Shown: positions 1-7,517 of the stretch, piece after piece
Position numbering within the stretch: position 1 is the first letter of the stretch
How the letters are laid out: each line of letters begins with the position of its first letter
Source of the DNA: Nitrospirota bacterium
GTDB lineage: Bacteria; Nitrospirota; Thermodesulfovibrionia; Thermodesulfovibrionales; Dissulfurispiraceae
Assembly (NCBI GenBank): GCA_016212685.1
Contig: JACREW010000151.1
Span: forward strand, 1 to 9,269
Direction of reading: 5' to 3'
DNA length: 9,269 nt
Made by a program: the position numbers and the translations under genes
The notes under the pieces: generated by a model
Database searches by the model: none
What the model was told of the DNA's origin: nothing
The model's input: only the letters and a program-made list of their open reading frames with translations

Positions 1-2340
1 TCCATATACGCGAAATGCCTCGGCAAATACAGGATGAAAAAGAGCGCGCGGCACTGTCTCGACTATAACGATCTCGAACTTATGGCTTACGAGGCTATCA
101 CAAAAAACCCTGAATGGCAGAATGTCCTCTATTCTTTCGACGAGCATACGGACCATATCCTCGTTGACGAATTTCAGGATACAAGCACTTTGCAGTGGAA
201 GATAATAGATAAACTTACCGAGGAGTGGCGCTCGGGTTTGGGCGCTAAGAGGGAAAAAGGGGTCGAGCCTACTATATTCCTCGTGGGCGACGACAAACAA
301 TCGATATATTCGTTCAGGGGAGCCAATGTAAGCATATTCAAGAACGCAAAGAAAAAGCTTGCGGAATGGCTCGGAGAGGAATATCATTTTATAGAGATAA
401 AGGAAAACTACAGGAGCCTGCCTGCAATCGTCGATTTCGTGAATGCACTTTTCGAGAGACTGATGCCGAAAGGACTCTATGACGACTACAAGGTAGAATA
501 CACGCCTTTTGGGGCAACGAGGGCTGGAGATGGCAAGGTTGAACTTTTAGTCCTCGACAACATCGGCAACACGAAGGAGAACAGGAAGGCCGAGGCATCA
601 GTCATAGCGCGGAAGATAAAGGAACTGACAGGAGCATACGAGATATACGAAGCCGACGGCAAAAGAATATGCGGCTACGGAGACGCCGCCATCCTCTTAA
701 GGAACAGAACGCATCTCTCTGTATTCGAGGATGCATTGCAGAAAGAAAATATCCCGTATGTAGTTGTCAAAGGCATAGGTTTTTACAATTCCACAGAGGT
801 CGGTATTTTGAGGAACATTCTTTTTCTTCTCATAGATTCTCTCGACGACTACAGTCTTTTAAATGTGCTCCGTTCCCCGCTGTTCGGAATAGGATATGAT
901 GCGATATTAAAGATAACCGGAGAGGCTGTTATCGACGGCATGCCCGCGGGATATCTGCTCGAATCCTTAAGAACGCTTTCTGTAAAAAATCCATCGCCGG
1001 ATATTCAGAAAGCGGCAGCTTCCATCGACAGATGGCTTGAAAGGGCTAAAGACACCCGATATTCCATTCTACTTGAGGAGATACTTGCAGAAGCGGGCGC
1101 GTGGCGGTATCTAAATGAAAAGCAGCGGTATGTGAATGTGAAGAAGTTCATAAAGATTATCGAGGACTTTGAGCATAACGGGCTTACGGGGCTGGAGATA
1201 AGAGAGAAGCTGATAAAGGCGTCGGGCAAATCCGAAGAGGCAAAGGCCAATGTGAATACCGAGGGAATGGATGCCGTAAAGATAATGACCGTGCACGCGT
1301 CAAAAGGGCTTCAATTTCCTGTTGTATTCCTTCCATGCCTCGACGAGGAAAGCAGGGCAAGGGGCGCGGGCAGCATAGTGTTGGACGAGGACGAAGGCGG
1401 CATTGTCATAGCATACGAAGAGGATTCCAATCTCAGAAAAAAAGTATCCGTATTCCAGCGTCATAGAGAAAGGCTTCAGGACGAGGAAAAGAGATTATTC
1501 TACGTGGCCATAACAAGGGCAATGGATTATCTGTGCATGTCAGGGGTGCGGCCTGCTTCAGAATCGAAACCGCCTTCGGGCAAGCTTGCCTATCTGAATG
1601 ACGCCTTTAATTTGGATGATATGAGTGGTGACGGACTTCCCTTTAAGGTGGAGAGGATAGGAAAAGAAGATACAGAGAAACGGGGAGCGGGAGAAACGGA
1701 GAGGATAAAAAACAAAGAATTCACCCATTCACCCATTCACCCATTCACCCATTCACCGGTCTTTGTCGAGCCGCTAGACTATAAACCTTCTGCCGTCTGG
1801 CTGGATGTTACGGAGGAGATAGAGGAGATAAGGAAAAAACACGGCGACGACTGGATAGTTCTGGGCAGGGCCTTTCACAGGATATTCGAGGGCATGTCGA
1901 AAGGCATCATCACGCGGGATAATCTCGAAGCAAAGACGACAGCCGTACTGAAAAACGAGGTATTGTCCGACAGAAATGCAGATAAAATGAAAGGTATAGT
2001 CTTAGCCGACATGGAAAGGCTGTATGAAGCCGGTTATGCGAAGGACATCATAGAGCGCATGGAAAATTCATATTCGGAACTGCCGTTTATACTGGACACA
2101 GGAAACAGGATTTACAAAGGACGGATCGACAGGGTGATTATAAAAAGCGGGCAAGAGGATAAGATCGCATATGTTTATGACTATAAGACATATCCTGTTT
2201 CCGAAAAGGAGATTCCGGATATAGTGAAGAAATACTCCTTCCAGATCGACATTTACAAAAAGGCGGTGGAAAGGCTGTTTGCAGTTAAGGCCAAAGGCTA
2301 TATCTTTTTTACTCACGAACTTAAGATTGTCGAAACCTGA
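1..2340 (+). CDS. addA: AddA-type UvrD/RecB-family helicase-nuclease, C-terminal part (5' truncated)
   Basis: This is the large C-terminal part of a superfamily 1A helicase fused to a RecB-like nuclease, expected to process double-strand DNA ends for recombination. The frame is open from base 1, so the first ATG at 34 is probably internal; the Walker A motif lies outside the window. Visible helicase motifs are DEFQD (166-180, Walker B), VGDDKQSIYSFRGA (from 283), NYRS (about 406), TVHASKGLQFP (from 1288) and RLFYVAITRA (from 1492, with the arginine finger). The PD-(D/E)XK nuclease follows: His in GRAFHR (1876-1878), Asp in GRID (2128-2130), and Asp and Lys in DYKT (2179-2181, 2185-2187), so the active site looks complete. 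The nuclease end lacks the cysteines of an Fe-S nuclease such as AddB, which favours AddA. A low-complexity linker at 1650-1760 separates the two halves. An AddB gene would be expected upstream but cannot be seen. RecB or another UvrD-nuclease fusion remains possible. Confidence 0.85.
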   Translation, partial: SIYAKCLGKYRMKKSARHCLDYNDLELMAYEAITKNPEWQNVLYSFDEHTDHILVDEFQDTSTLQWKIIDKLTEEWRSGLGAKREKGVEPTIFLVGDDKQSIYSFRGANVSIFKNAKKKLAEWLGEEYHFIEIKENYRSLPAIVDFVNALFERLMPKGLYDDYKVEYTPFGATRAGDGKVELLVLDNIGNTKENRKAEASVIARKIKELTGAYEIYEADGKRICGYGDAAILLRNRTHLSVFEDALQKENIPYVVVKGIGFYNSTEVGILRNILFLLIDSLDDYSLLNVLRSPLFGIGYDAILKITGEAVIDGMPAGYLLESLRTLSVKNPSPDIQKAAASIDRWLERAKDTRYSILLEEILAEAGAWRYLNEKQRYVNVKKFIKIIEDFEHNGLTGLEIREKLIKASGKSEEAKANVNTEGMDAVKIMTVHASKGLQFPVVFLPCLDEESRARGAGSIVLDEDEGGIVIAYEEDSNLRKKVSVFQRHRERLQDEEKRLFYVAITRAMDYLCMSGVRPASESKPPSGKLAYLNDAFNLDDMSGDGLPFKVERIGKEDTEKRGAGETERIKNKEFTHSPIHPFTHSPVFVEPLDYKPSAVWLDVTEEIEEIRKKHGDDWIVLGRAFHRIFEGMSKGIITRDNLEAKTTAVLKNEVLSDRNADKMKGIVLADMERLYEAGYAKDIIERMENSYSELPFILDTGNRIYKGRIDRVIIKSGQEDKIAYVYDYKTYPVSEKEIPDIVKKYSFQIDIYKKAVERLFAVKAKGYIFFTHELKIVET
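1719..1757 (+). repeat. 8-bp tandem repeat (ATTCACCC, about 4.9 copies) inside the helicase-nuclease gene
   Basis: Four exact copies of ATTCACCC start at 1719, 1727, 1735 and 1743, followed by a partial copy ATTCACC at 1751. The tract is read in frame as EFTHSPIHPFTHSPV and lies between helicase motif VI and the nuclease domain. It is preceded by a purine-rich stretch (about 1650-1718) in which GAGAAACGG occurs twice, 16 bp apart (1675 and 1691). The unit is not a multiple of three, so gain or loss of one copy would shift the frame before the nuclease. Confidence 0.95.
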
Positions 2341-2375
2341 ATTTAACTATTGCTGTAAGAATCGCTTATTTAAGG

Positions 2376-2381
2376 TATAAT
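2376..2381 (+). promoter_or_regulatory. Likely -10 element (TATAAT) for the slipin-TVP38-kinase operon
   Basis: A perfect TATAAT sits in the 79-bp gap after the helicase gene, 38 bp before the slipin start. The -35 side is weak: TTGCTG at 2350-2355 is 20 bp away, which is long, and the hexamer at 17-bp spacing (CTGTAA, 2353-2358) matches poorly. The gap shows no terminator hairpin, so some read-through from the helicase gene is possible. A run of nine A residues (2394-2402) lies just before the ribosome binding site. Confidence 0.45.
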
Positions 2382-2419
2382 TAGAGCAGGCTTAAAAAAA
2401 AACTTAGAGGAGGCGGATT

Positions 2420-3184
2420 ATGTTTGGACCATCGTTTATGAGTTTTCTGTTCATAGTATTCATTGTGGGTTATTTCCTGTCGAGCGCAATCAAGATTCTT
2501 AAGGAGTACGAAAGGGGCGTCGTCTTCAGGCTCGGGAGGATTATCGATTTGAAGGGGCCCGGTCTCGTAATTATATGGCCTGTTATCGACAAGCTGGTTA
2601 AGGTAAGCTTGAGGACAATAACAATGGATGTGCCTCCGCAGGATATTATCACAAGGGACAATATTACCGTTAAGGTCAACGCTGTTGTTTATTTTAGGCC
2701 TATGGAACCTATTAAGGCGATTACAGAGGTTGAGGATTTTTATTACGCCACATCGCAGATCGCACAGACCACCCTTAGAAGCATTTTAGGGCAGAGCCAG
2801 CTCGATGACCTGCTCGCAAAGAGGGATGAGCTTAACGCAGAGCTCCAGAAGGTGATTGATACACAAACAGAGCCTTGGGGTGTTAAGGTTACGGCAGTCG
2901 AGGTAAAAAATGTCGACCTTCCTACGGAGATGATGAGGGCAATAGCTAAACAGGCGGAGGCAGAGAGGGAAAGAAGGGCGAAGATAATACATGCGGAAGG
3001 AGAGTTTCAGGCGTCGCAGAAGCTGGCGGACGCGGCAAAGATTATATCTTCGGAACCGGCAACGCTGCAACTCAGATACTTGCAGACATTGACGGAGATC
3101 GCGACGGAAAAGAATTCGACGATTATCTTTCCATTGCCCATAGAGATCCTAAAGCCGTTCATCGAGAGGATAGGAAATAAATAA
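2420..3184 (+). CDS. Slipin / stomatin-like SPFH (band 7) membrane scaffold protein
   Basis: The 254-residue product matches the slipin branch of the SPFH family, membrane scaffold proteins that oligomerise and organise membrane microdomains or regulate proteases. One N-terminal membrane segment (about residues 5-24) is followed by the band 7 domain: EYERGVVFRLGR (29-40), PGLVIIWPVIDKL (47-59), DVPPQDIITRDN (70-81) and LGQSQLDDLLAKRDELN (123-139). A charged helical stretch rich in Ala, Glu and Arg (about 170-205) follows, then the slipin tail ending near IIFPLPIEILKP (235-246). The start is firm: AGAGGAGG at 2406-2413 lies 6 bp before the ATG. Many slipin genes sit beside an NfeD-type protease gene; none is visible here, and the next gene, 18 bp downstream, encodes a TVP38-type membrane protein. 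Length and motifs look intact. The exact role is unknown. Confidence 0.93.
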   Translation: MFGPSFMSFLFIVFIVGYFLSSAIKILKEYERGVVFRLGRIIDLKGPGLVIIWPVIDKLVKVSLRTITMDVPPQDIITRDNITVKVNAVVYFRPMEPIKAITEVEDFYYATSQIAQTTLRSILGQSQLDDLLAKRDELNAELQKVIDTQTEPWGVKVTAVEVKNVDLPTEMMRAIAKQAEAERERRAKIIHAEGEFQASQKLADAAKIISSEPATLQLRYLQTLTEIATEKNSTIIFPLPIEILKPFIERIGNK

Positions 3185-3202
3185 CGCTGGAGCGCCGGAG
3201 TA

Positions 3203-3973
3203 ATGGAAGATTTGGCTAAGGGGACTGTCCCCGATAATACTATGAACAACAAAATTAAAAGTAACATATGGATTAGGCCCCTCATACTCATACTTATTGT
3301 AGGCGGAATCACGGTCATATTTTATGAAACGGGGTTGGTCCAGTTTTTTCTCAATAAAGAGAGGGTGCTGCGTTTTTTGGATTCCCTCGGGCCTGCCGCC
3401 TTTATCGGATTTATATTCCTTCAGGTGGCGCAGGTGGTTGCGGCGCCTATACCGGGTGAAGTTACGGGGCTTTTGGGAGGATTTCTTTACGGGCCGATAG
3501 TAGGCGTTTTGTTATCCACTATCGGCCTGACCATAGGTTCTTACGCTGCCTTTGCCCTTGCGAGGACTTTCGGCAGGCCTTTTGTGGACAGGTTTGTGAA
3601 TAAGTCCGTCATGGACAGGTTTGATTATCTGCTCCACCACAAGGGAGCATTTTTAGTTTTCCTGCTCTTTCTCATCCCCGGTCTTCCAAAAGATTATCTA
3701 TGTTATATTTTAGGGCTCGGGCATTTAAGCACAAAGGAATTTTTAATTATCGGCGGCACAGGAAGGCTGTTCGGAACGATATTGCTGACGCTTGGAGGGG
3801 ATTATATAAGGCGTAATCAGTACGGAAGGTTTTCCATTCTCGTCGGGGTTGCGCTGATTGTGGTTTTTATCGCTATGGCATATAAAGACAAACTGGAGAG
3901 GCTTTTCAGGATCATGCATATACGGGATTATAAAAGAAGAAAGGCAAAAAGGTCGGACAAGCAAGACCTATGA
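3203..3973 (+). CDS. TVP38/TMEM64 (DedA-superfamily, VTT-domain) integral membrane protein
   Basis: The 256-residue product has the VTT/SNARE-associated domain of the TVP38/TMEM64 family, relatives of DedA. Family members are linked to lipid transport or scrambling and membrane homeostasis; the substrate here is not known. Hydrophobic segments lie at about 24-42, 64-82, 85-118, 149-170, 180-200 and 210-227. The family signature runs through GEVTGLLGGFLYGP (85-98) and the glycine-rich helix to LARTFGRP (119-126), with the second half-motif IPGLPKDYLCYILGLG (158-173). The C-terminus is strongly basic and cytosolic in type. The start is uncertain: ATG 3203 has GGAG at 3189-3192 upstream, while ATG 3242 gives MNNKIKSN but has no Shine-Dalgarno sequence. 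The 13 residues between the two starts are partly encoded by the GGGGACTGTCCCC palindrome. The stop codon overlaps the kinase start by 4 bp, indicating one operon. Confidence 0.9.
   Translation: MEDLAKGTVPDNTMNNKIKSNIWIRPLILILIVGGITVIFYETGLVQFFLNKERVLRFLDSLGPAAFIGFIFLQVAQVVAAPIPGEVTGLLGGFLYGPIVGVLLSTIGLTIGSYAAFALARTFGRPFVDRFVNKSVMDRFDYLLHHKGAFLVFLLFLIPGLPKDYLCYILGLGHLSTKEFLIIGGTGRLFGTILLTLGGDYIRRNQYGRFSILVGVALIVVFIAMAYKDKLERLFRIMHIRDYKRRKAKRSDKQDL
3220..3232. repeat. Perfect 13-bp palindrome GGGGACTGTCCCC
   Basis: Six-base arms GGGGAC and GTCCCC flank a single T. It lies within codons 6-10 of the TVP38 frame if ATG 3203 is used, encoding KGTVP, or just upstream of the gene if ATG 3242 is used. 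I recall the same short palindrome as a dispersed element in several environmental bacterial lineages; that is memory, not a search. Only one copy occurs in this window. In mRNA it could form a short GC-rich hairpin near the start codon. Confidence 0.85.
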
Positions 3974-5505
3974 AAATCTTAATTTTAGGATTTCTTTTGC
4001 TCTTAATCCCTGCAAGGGCATGGGCGTTTGTGCCCCATGCCTACCCCGGAATTTACATACACCAGATGGGGCATGTGTATTTCTTTGTCTCCTGCATATT
4101 CATTATATGGGCTATAACGCATCACAATCTGCAAAAGGCAAAAGGCTGGAGATACATACTTCTTGCCGAGCTGTTTTTTGCCTTATGGAATCTGGATACC
4201 TTTATCGGCCATGTAGCTGAATTCTGGATCGAAAATACACAGATAATCGGAAGCAGGGAAGGCTGGGATTATTTTTTTAGGGAGGTGGCTGTTGAAGGCA
4301 AGGAATATATCTACTACATTACAAGGTATGAGTTCTTTCTGATCTTCTCTGCAATTTTTTTCCTTTATCTGGGACTTAGGGAACATCTGAAAGAAGAGAA
4401 GACCTTGATTTCAGCTTCCGCTCTTTTGCCTTTATTTCCCATTTTATTTTCCGAAATAGCAGGCGCATTTGTGATGATGATGCTCTCTATAATGAGCTTG
4501 ATCACTGCTTTAAGTCTTTACAAAAAAGATAAAGGCAATGTGCTGTGGAGTTATCTGCTGTGGCTTTCCACATCATATGTTGTTTTTTCCGTATCGAGGT
4601 CATTGGGACATATTCTGCAACCCGCCTTGGTAGCTACGGGATACGAACATATCTGGAAGTCTATCGATCCGTACAGCGGAAGCTTCAATACATTTGCTTT
4701 TATTGTGATAGGCTCCGTCAGTTTTTTCTTTTTCAGGGCATACGGGACATATTTAAGAATATCGGAAGACAAGAAAAGGATTGAGGCCATTAACGCTGAT
4801 TTGACGGAGTTGAATCAGGAGTTGGAGACTATGGTAGCGGAGAGGACAATGAGCTTGATGGCGCTGACCGTTGCCGACAGGGTAAGGAATCCTGCCGCTG
4901 TAATAGGATGGACATGTAAAAGAATCATCGAGAAAGAAGATGTATCCGAGAAATTGGAAGAAAACCTGAAGGATGTTATCGACGAATCCGAGAAGCTGGA
5001 GTCGATAGTCAAGGATTTTGACGCCCTTCTTAAAAGCAAGCAGTCGATGTTCAGATACGAGGATATTAATGAGATTGTAAAAGGAGTTGTGTCCATTGTC
5101 CAAAAAGAAGCGGACAGCAAGAGAGTAGGTCTCTCTGTTCGACTTACAGAGCATCCGCTTAGAATAAACACGCAGAAGAATTTGTTAAGGACTGCCGTAT
5201 TTCACATTATAAGGAATGCCATAGAAGCAACCCCTGAAGGGGGCAGGATAACGGTTACAACCTCCGACGGCAAGGACAGTGTTAACCTTACAATCTCGGA
5301 TACGGGCTTAGGCATACCAAGGGAAGATATCGATAAGATATTCGATCCCTTTTTCAGCACAAAATTGTTCAGGTTCGGGATGGGTCTGCCTCTGGTTAAA
5401 CAGATAGTCTCCGAACACCTTGGAGAGATAAAGGTAGAAAGCGAGACGGGCAAAGGAACTACATTTAAGATGACCTTTCCTGTCAGATGGATTGAAAAGA
5501 AATAA
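3970..5505 (+). CDS. Membrane sensor histidine-kinase-like protein with Asp in place of the phosphoacceptor His
   Basis: The 511-residue product has a signal-like first segment (1-19) and about six or seven further membrane segments (near 34-50, 60-78, 120-136, 147-183, 190-208, 239-258). A coiled coil follows (about 263-297), then a dimerisation helix and a C-terminal HATPase_c domain. The ATP site looks functional: N-box Asn416 in RNAIEAT, G1 DTGLGIP (444-450), F-box DPFFSTK (459-465) and G2 FGMGLPLV (469-476). The H-box is odd. Where kinases usually read HEIRNPL, this one reads ADRVRNPAAVIG, with Asp303 and Arg304 at the His-Glu positions. The membrane half is rich in His (23, 31, 35, 51, 52, 81, 214, 227). 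No response regulator gene lies in the window. The start overlaps the TVP38 stop (ATGA) and has no good ribosome binding site, so translational coupling is likely. An inverted repeat AGGTC/GACCT (3950-3954/3965-3969) abuts the start codon. Confidence 0.88.
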   Translation: MKILILGFLLLLIPARAWAFVPHAYPGIYIHQMGHVYFFVSCIFIIWAITHHNLQKAKGWRYILLAELFFALWNLDTFIGHVAEFWIENTQIIGSREGWDYFFREVAVEGKEYIYYITRYEFFLIFSAIFFLYLGLREHLKEEKTLISASALLPLFPILFSEIAGAFVMMMLSIMSLITALSLYKKDKGNVLWSYLLWLSTSYVVFSVSRSLGHILQPALVATGYEHIWKSIDPYSGSFNTFAFIVIGSVSFFFFRAYGTYLRISEDKKRIEAINADLTELNQELETMVAERTMSLMALTVADRVRNPAAVIGWTCKRIIEKEDVSEKLEENLKDVIDESEKLESIVKDFDALLKSKQSMFRYEDINEIVKGVVSIVQKEADSKRVGLSVRLTEHPLRINTQKNLLRTAVFHIIRNAIEATPEGGRITVTTSDGKDSVNLTISDTGLGIPREDIDKIFDPFFSTKLFRFGMGLPLVKQIVSEHLGEIKVESETGKGTTFKMTFPVRWIEKK

Positions 5506-5510
5506 AACTT

Positions 5511-6491
5511 CTACCACTTAATGAGGGCTGATGCCCATGTAAGCCCGCCGCCGAACGCCTCAAGCAGTATGTAATCGTCTTTCCGGATCCTTCCTGTCCT
5601 TACCGCCTCGTCAAGAGCTATGGGAATGGACGCTGCAGATGTATTGCCGTATCTGTCGAGATTGACTACCACCTTGTCCATCGATAAGCCGAGCCTGTTA
5701 GCGGTTGCCTGAATTATCCTTAGATTCGCCTGATGCGGTATGAGCGCAGAAAGCTGTGAAGGCTTGATATTGTTTGCCTTCAAGGTATCCGTCACAAGGC
5801 TTTCGAGGGTGCGGACAGCCGCTTTGAAGGTTTCGTTGCCTTTCATTTTTAAAAAGTGCAGCCCCTTGTTTATGGATTCCTTTGTGGGAGGATTTTTTGA
5901 GCCGCCGCCAGGAAGATTCAGTAATTCCCATAAACTGCCGTCCGAATGGATATGGGTGGACAGTATGCAGTTTTCGCCTTCCGTGGCTTCAAGGATAACC
6001 GCTCCGGCGCCGTCTCCGAACAGAACGCAGGTGGTCCTGTCTTTCCAATCGGTGAATTTGGAAAGGGTCTCTGCGCCTACCAAAAGGATTTTTTTGTGCG
6101 TGCCGGCTTTAATGAAGCTCTCGGCAACAGACAGCCCGTAGAGGAAGCCCGAACACGCGGCATTGATATCAAAGGCAGCGGCCTTTTTCGCCTCGAGACG
6201 GTTTTGCAATAAACAGGCGGTCGAGGGCATGGGCATGTCTCCCGTCACCGTTGCTACTATTATCAAATCTATGTCTTTCGCCTTGAGACCGGACTGTTTC
6301 AACGCTATCTTCGACGCTTCGTATGCGAGATCGGATGTGGTTTGTTTTTCTCCGGCAATCCGTCTTTCTTTTATGCCTGTCCGTTCGGTTATCCATTCGT
6401 CGGATGTATCCACCATCTTTTCGAGATCCAAGTTGGTAAGTTTTTTTGCGGGGGCATAAGAGCCGGTAGCTATAATCTTAGCCCTTAGCAT
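5511..6491 (-). CDS. fabH: 3-oxoacyl-ACP synthase III (KAS III)
   Basis: FabH condenses an acyl-CoA, usually acetyl-CoA, with malonyl-ACP to start type II fatty acid synthesis in the cytoplasm. The 326 residues are normal length for the family. The thiolase-fold catalytic triad is visible as Cys113 in DINAACSGF, His253 in IPHQANLRI and Asn283 in YGNTSAASIP, and the C-terminal GGGLTWASALIKW is typical. DEWITERTGIKERR (31-44) matches the N-terminal substrate-binding region. The gene overlaps the 3' end of plsX by 14 bp, and AGAGGA lies 8 bp before its ATG, inside plsX. It is the last gene of its operon: its stop is 5 bp from the stop of the convergent kinase gene, with no room for a separate terminator. 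The usual followers (fabD, fabG, acpP, fabF) are not downstream. Acyl-chain preference cannot be read from the sequence. Confidence 0.97.
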   Translation of the reverse strand: MLRAKIIATGSYAPAKKLTNLDLEKMVDTSDEWITERTGIKERRIAGEKQTTSDLAYEASKIALKQSGLKAKDIDLIIVATVTGDMPMPSTACLLQNRLEAKKAAAFDINAACSGFLYGLSVAESFIKAGTHKKILLVGAETLSKFTDWKDRTTCVLFGDGAGAVILEATEGENCILSTHIHSDGSLWELLNLPGGGSKNPPTKESINKGLHFLKMKGNETFKAAVRTLESLVTDTLKANNIKPSQLSALIPHQANLRIIQATANRLGLSMDKVVVNLDRYGNTSAASIPIALDEAVRTGRIRKDDYILLEAFGGGLTWASALIKW

Positions 6492-7515
6492 GGGATATTT
6501 CCTCTTTTGCCGAAGGATGTTTGCCGGCGTCTCTACTTAAGGCTTCCGCGATGGTCTCGTGCACTTTTTTGCCGGCCATGTCGGCAGCGACCCTGACGGC
6601 GTTTTTTATGGCACGCGCGGATGAACGGCCGTGGCTTATTATGCACGTGCCGTTAATGCCGAGGAGCGGCGCTCCGCCGTATTCCGAATAATCCGTTCTC
6701 TTTTTGAAGTTTCTAAGGGCTGGTTTTATCATCATATATCCGAGTTTACCGGTCGTAACGTCGGAGATTTCCCTTTTCAGCATCTTCAGTATGGTTTCTG
6801 CAAGCCCTTCGCTTACCTTTAAAACTATATTGCCTATGAAGCCGTCGCAGACAATCACATCGGCATTTCCGGAGAATATGTCCTTTCCTTCGATATTGCC
6901 TGTGAAATTGATGTCTGCATTTTTCAGCAGCTTGAAAGATTCCTTTGTCAGTTCATTGCCTTTTGTGTCTTCCTCGCCTATGCTTAGAAGGGCTATGCGG
7001 GGAGAGGGAGCATTAAAGACGGCCTTGTAATACGCATTTCCCATATATGCAAATTCGCGGAGATTTTCCGGTTTGCAGTCTACGTTCGCTCCGACATCTA
7101 TAAGGAGGAAATATCCTGTCAGCGACGGCATGATCGTAGCTATCGCGGGCCTGTCCACATTCGGAAGTTTTCCGAGTATAAAAAGGGCCGTTGCCATTGC
7201 TACGCCGGAGTGCCCTGCGCTTACAGCCGCGTCCGCTTCCTGTTTTTTTACAAGCTCTATGGCCCTGCGGATGGAGGAATCCTTTTTTCTCCTGATGGCG
7301 GCGGATGGAGCTTCATGCATCTCCACAACCTCCGATGCGTGATGAATGGATATCCTTTCGGAGGGATAGCGCTTGTTTTTGAGGGATTCCTCTAATCTTT
7401 GCCTGTCTCCGACGAGAACGACCTTGATGTCGTACTCGCTGACGGCCTCGATGGCTCCTGCTACGGTTACATCCGGAGCAAAGTCACCCCCCATAGCGTC
7501 GAGGGCAACCTTCAT
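6478..7515 (-). CDS. plsX: Phosphate acyltransferase PlsX
   Basis: PlsX converts acyl-ACP and phosphate to acyl-phosphate, the acyl donor used by PlsY to begin phospholipid synthesis; it is a peripheral membrane enzyme. The 345-residue product is of family length. Recognised motifs are ALDAMGGDFAPD (4-15), SAGHSGV (99-105, where many homologues have SAGNTGA), IDVGANVDC (139-147), CDGFIGNIVLK (223-233) and GGAPLLGINGTCIISHG (280-296). The start follows the rpmF stop after 2 bp and has no clear Shine-Dalgarno sequence, so translation is probably coupled to rpmF. The C-terminal tail beyond about residue 325 is charged and probably less conserved. Its 3' end overlaps fabH. Pairing with fabH lets the cell coordinate fatty acid initiation with phospholipid synthesis. 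Confidence 0.97.
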   Translation of the reverse strand: MKVALDAMGGDFAPDVTVAGAIEAVSEYDIKVVLVGDRQRLEESLKNKRYPSERISIHHASEVVEMHEAPSAAIRRKKDSSIRRAIELVKKQEADAAVSAGHSGVAMATALFILGKLPNVDRPAIATIMPSLTGYFLLIDVGANVDCKPENLREFAYMGNAYYKAVFNAPSPRIALLSIGEEDTKGNELTKESFKLLKNADINFTGNIEGKDIFSGNADVIVCDGFIGNIVLKVSEGLAETILKMLKREISDVTTGKLGYMMIKPALRNFKKRTDYSEYGGAPLLGINGTCIISHGRSSARAIKNAVRVAADMAGKKVHETIAEALSRDAGKHPSAKEEISHAKG

Positions 7516-7517
7516 AA

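Noticed and set aside
1719..1757. Possible CRISPR-like array
   Set aside because: The unit is only 8 bp, directly tandem with no spacers, and lies inside an intact coding frame.
4753..5171. Minus-strand reading frames (133 and 118 codons) opposite the kinase gene
   Set aside because: They overlap conserved kinase-domain coding sequence, and their Ser/Leu-rich composition is typical of antisense shadows.
5740..6141. Plus-strand reading frame of 133 codons opposite fabH
   Set aside because: fabH is intact and well recognised on the other strand; this frame is a shadow with no ribosome binding site or domain.
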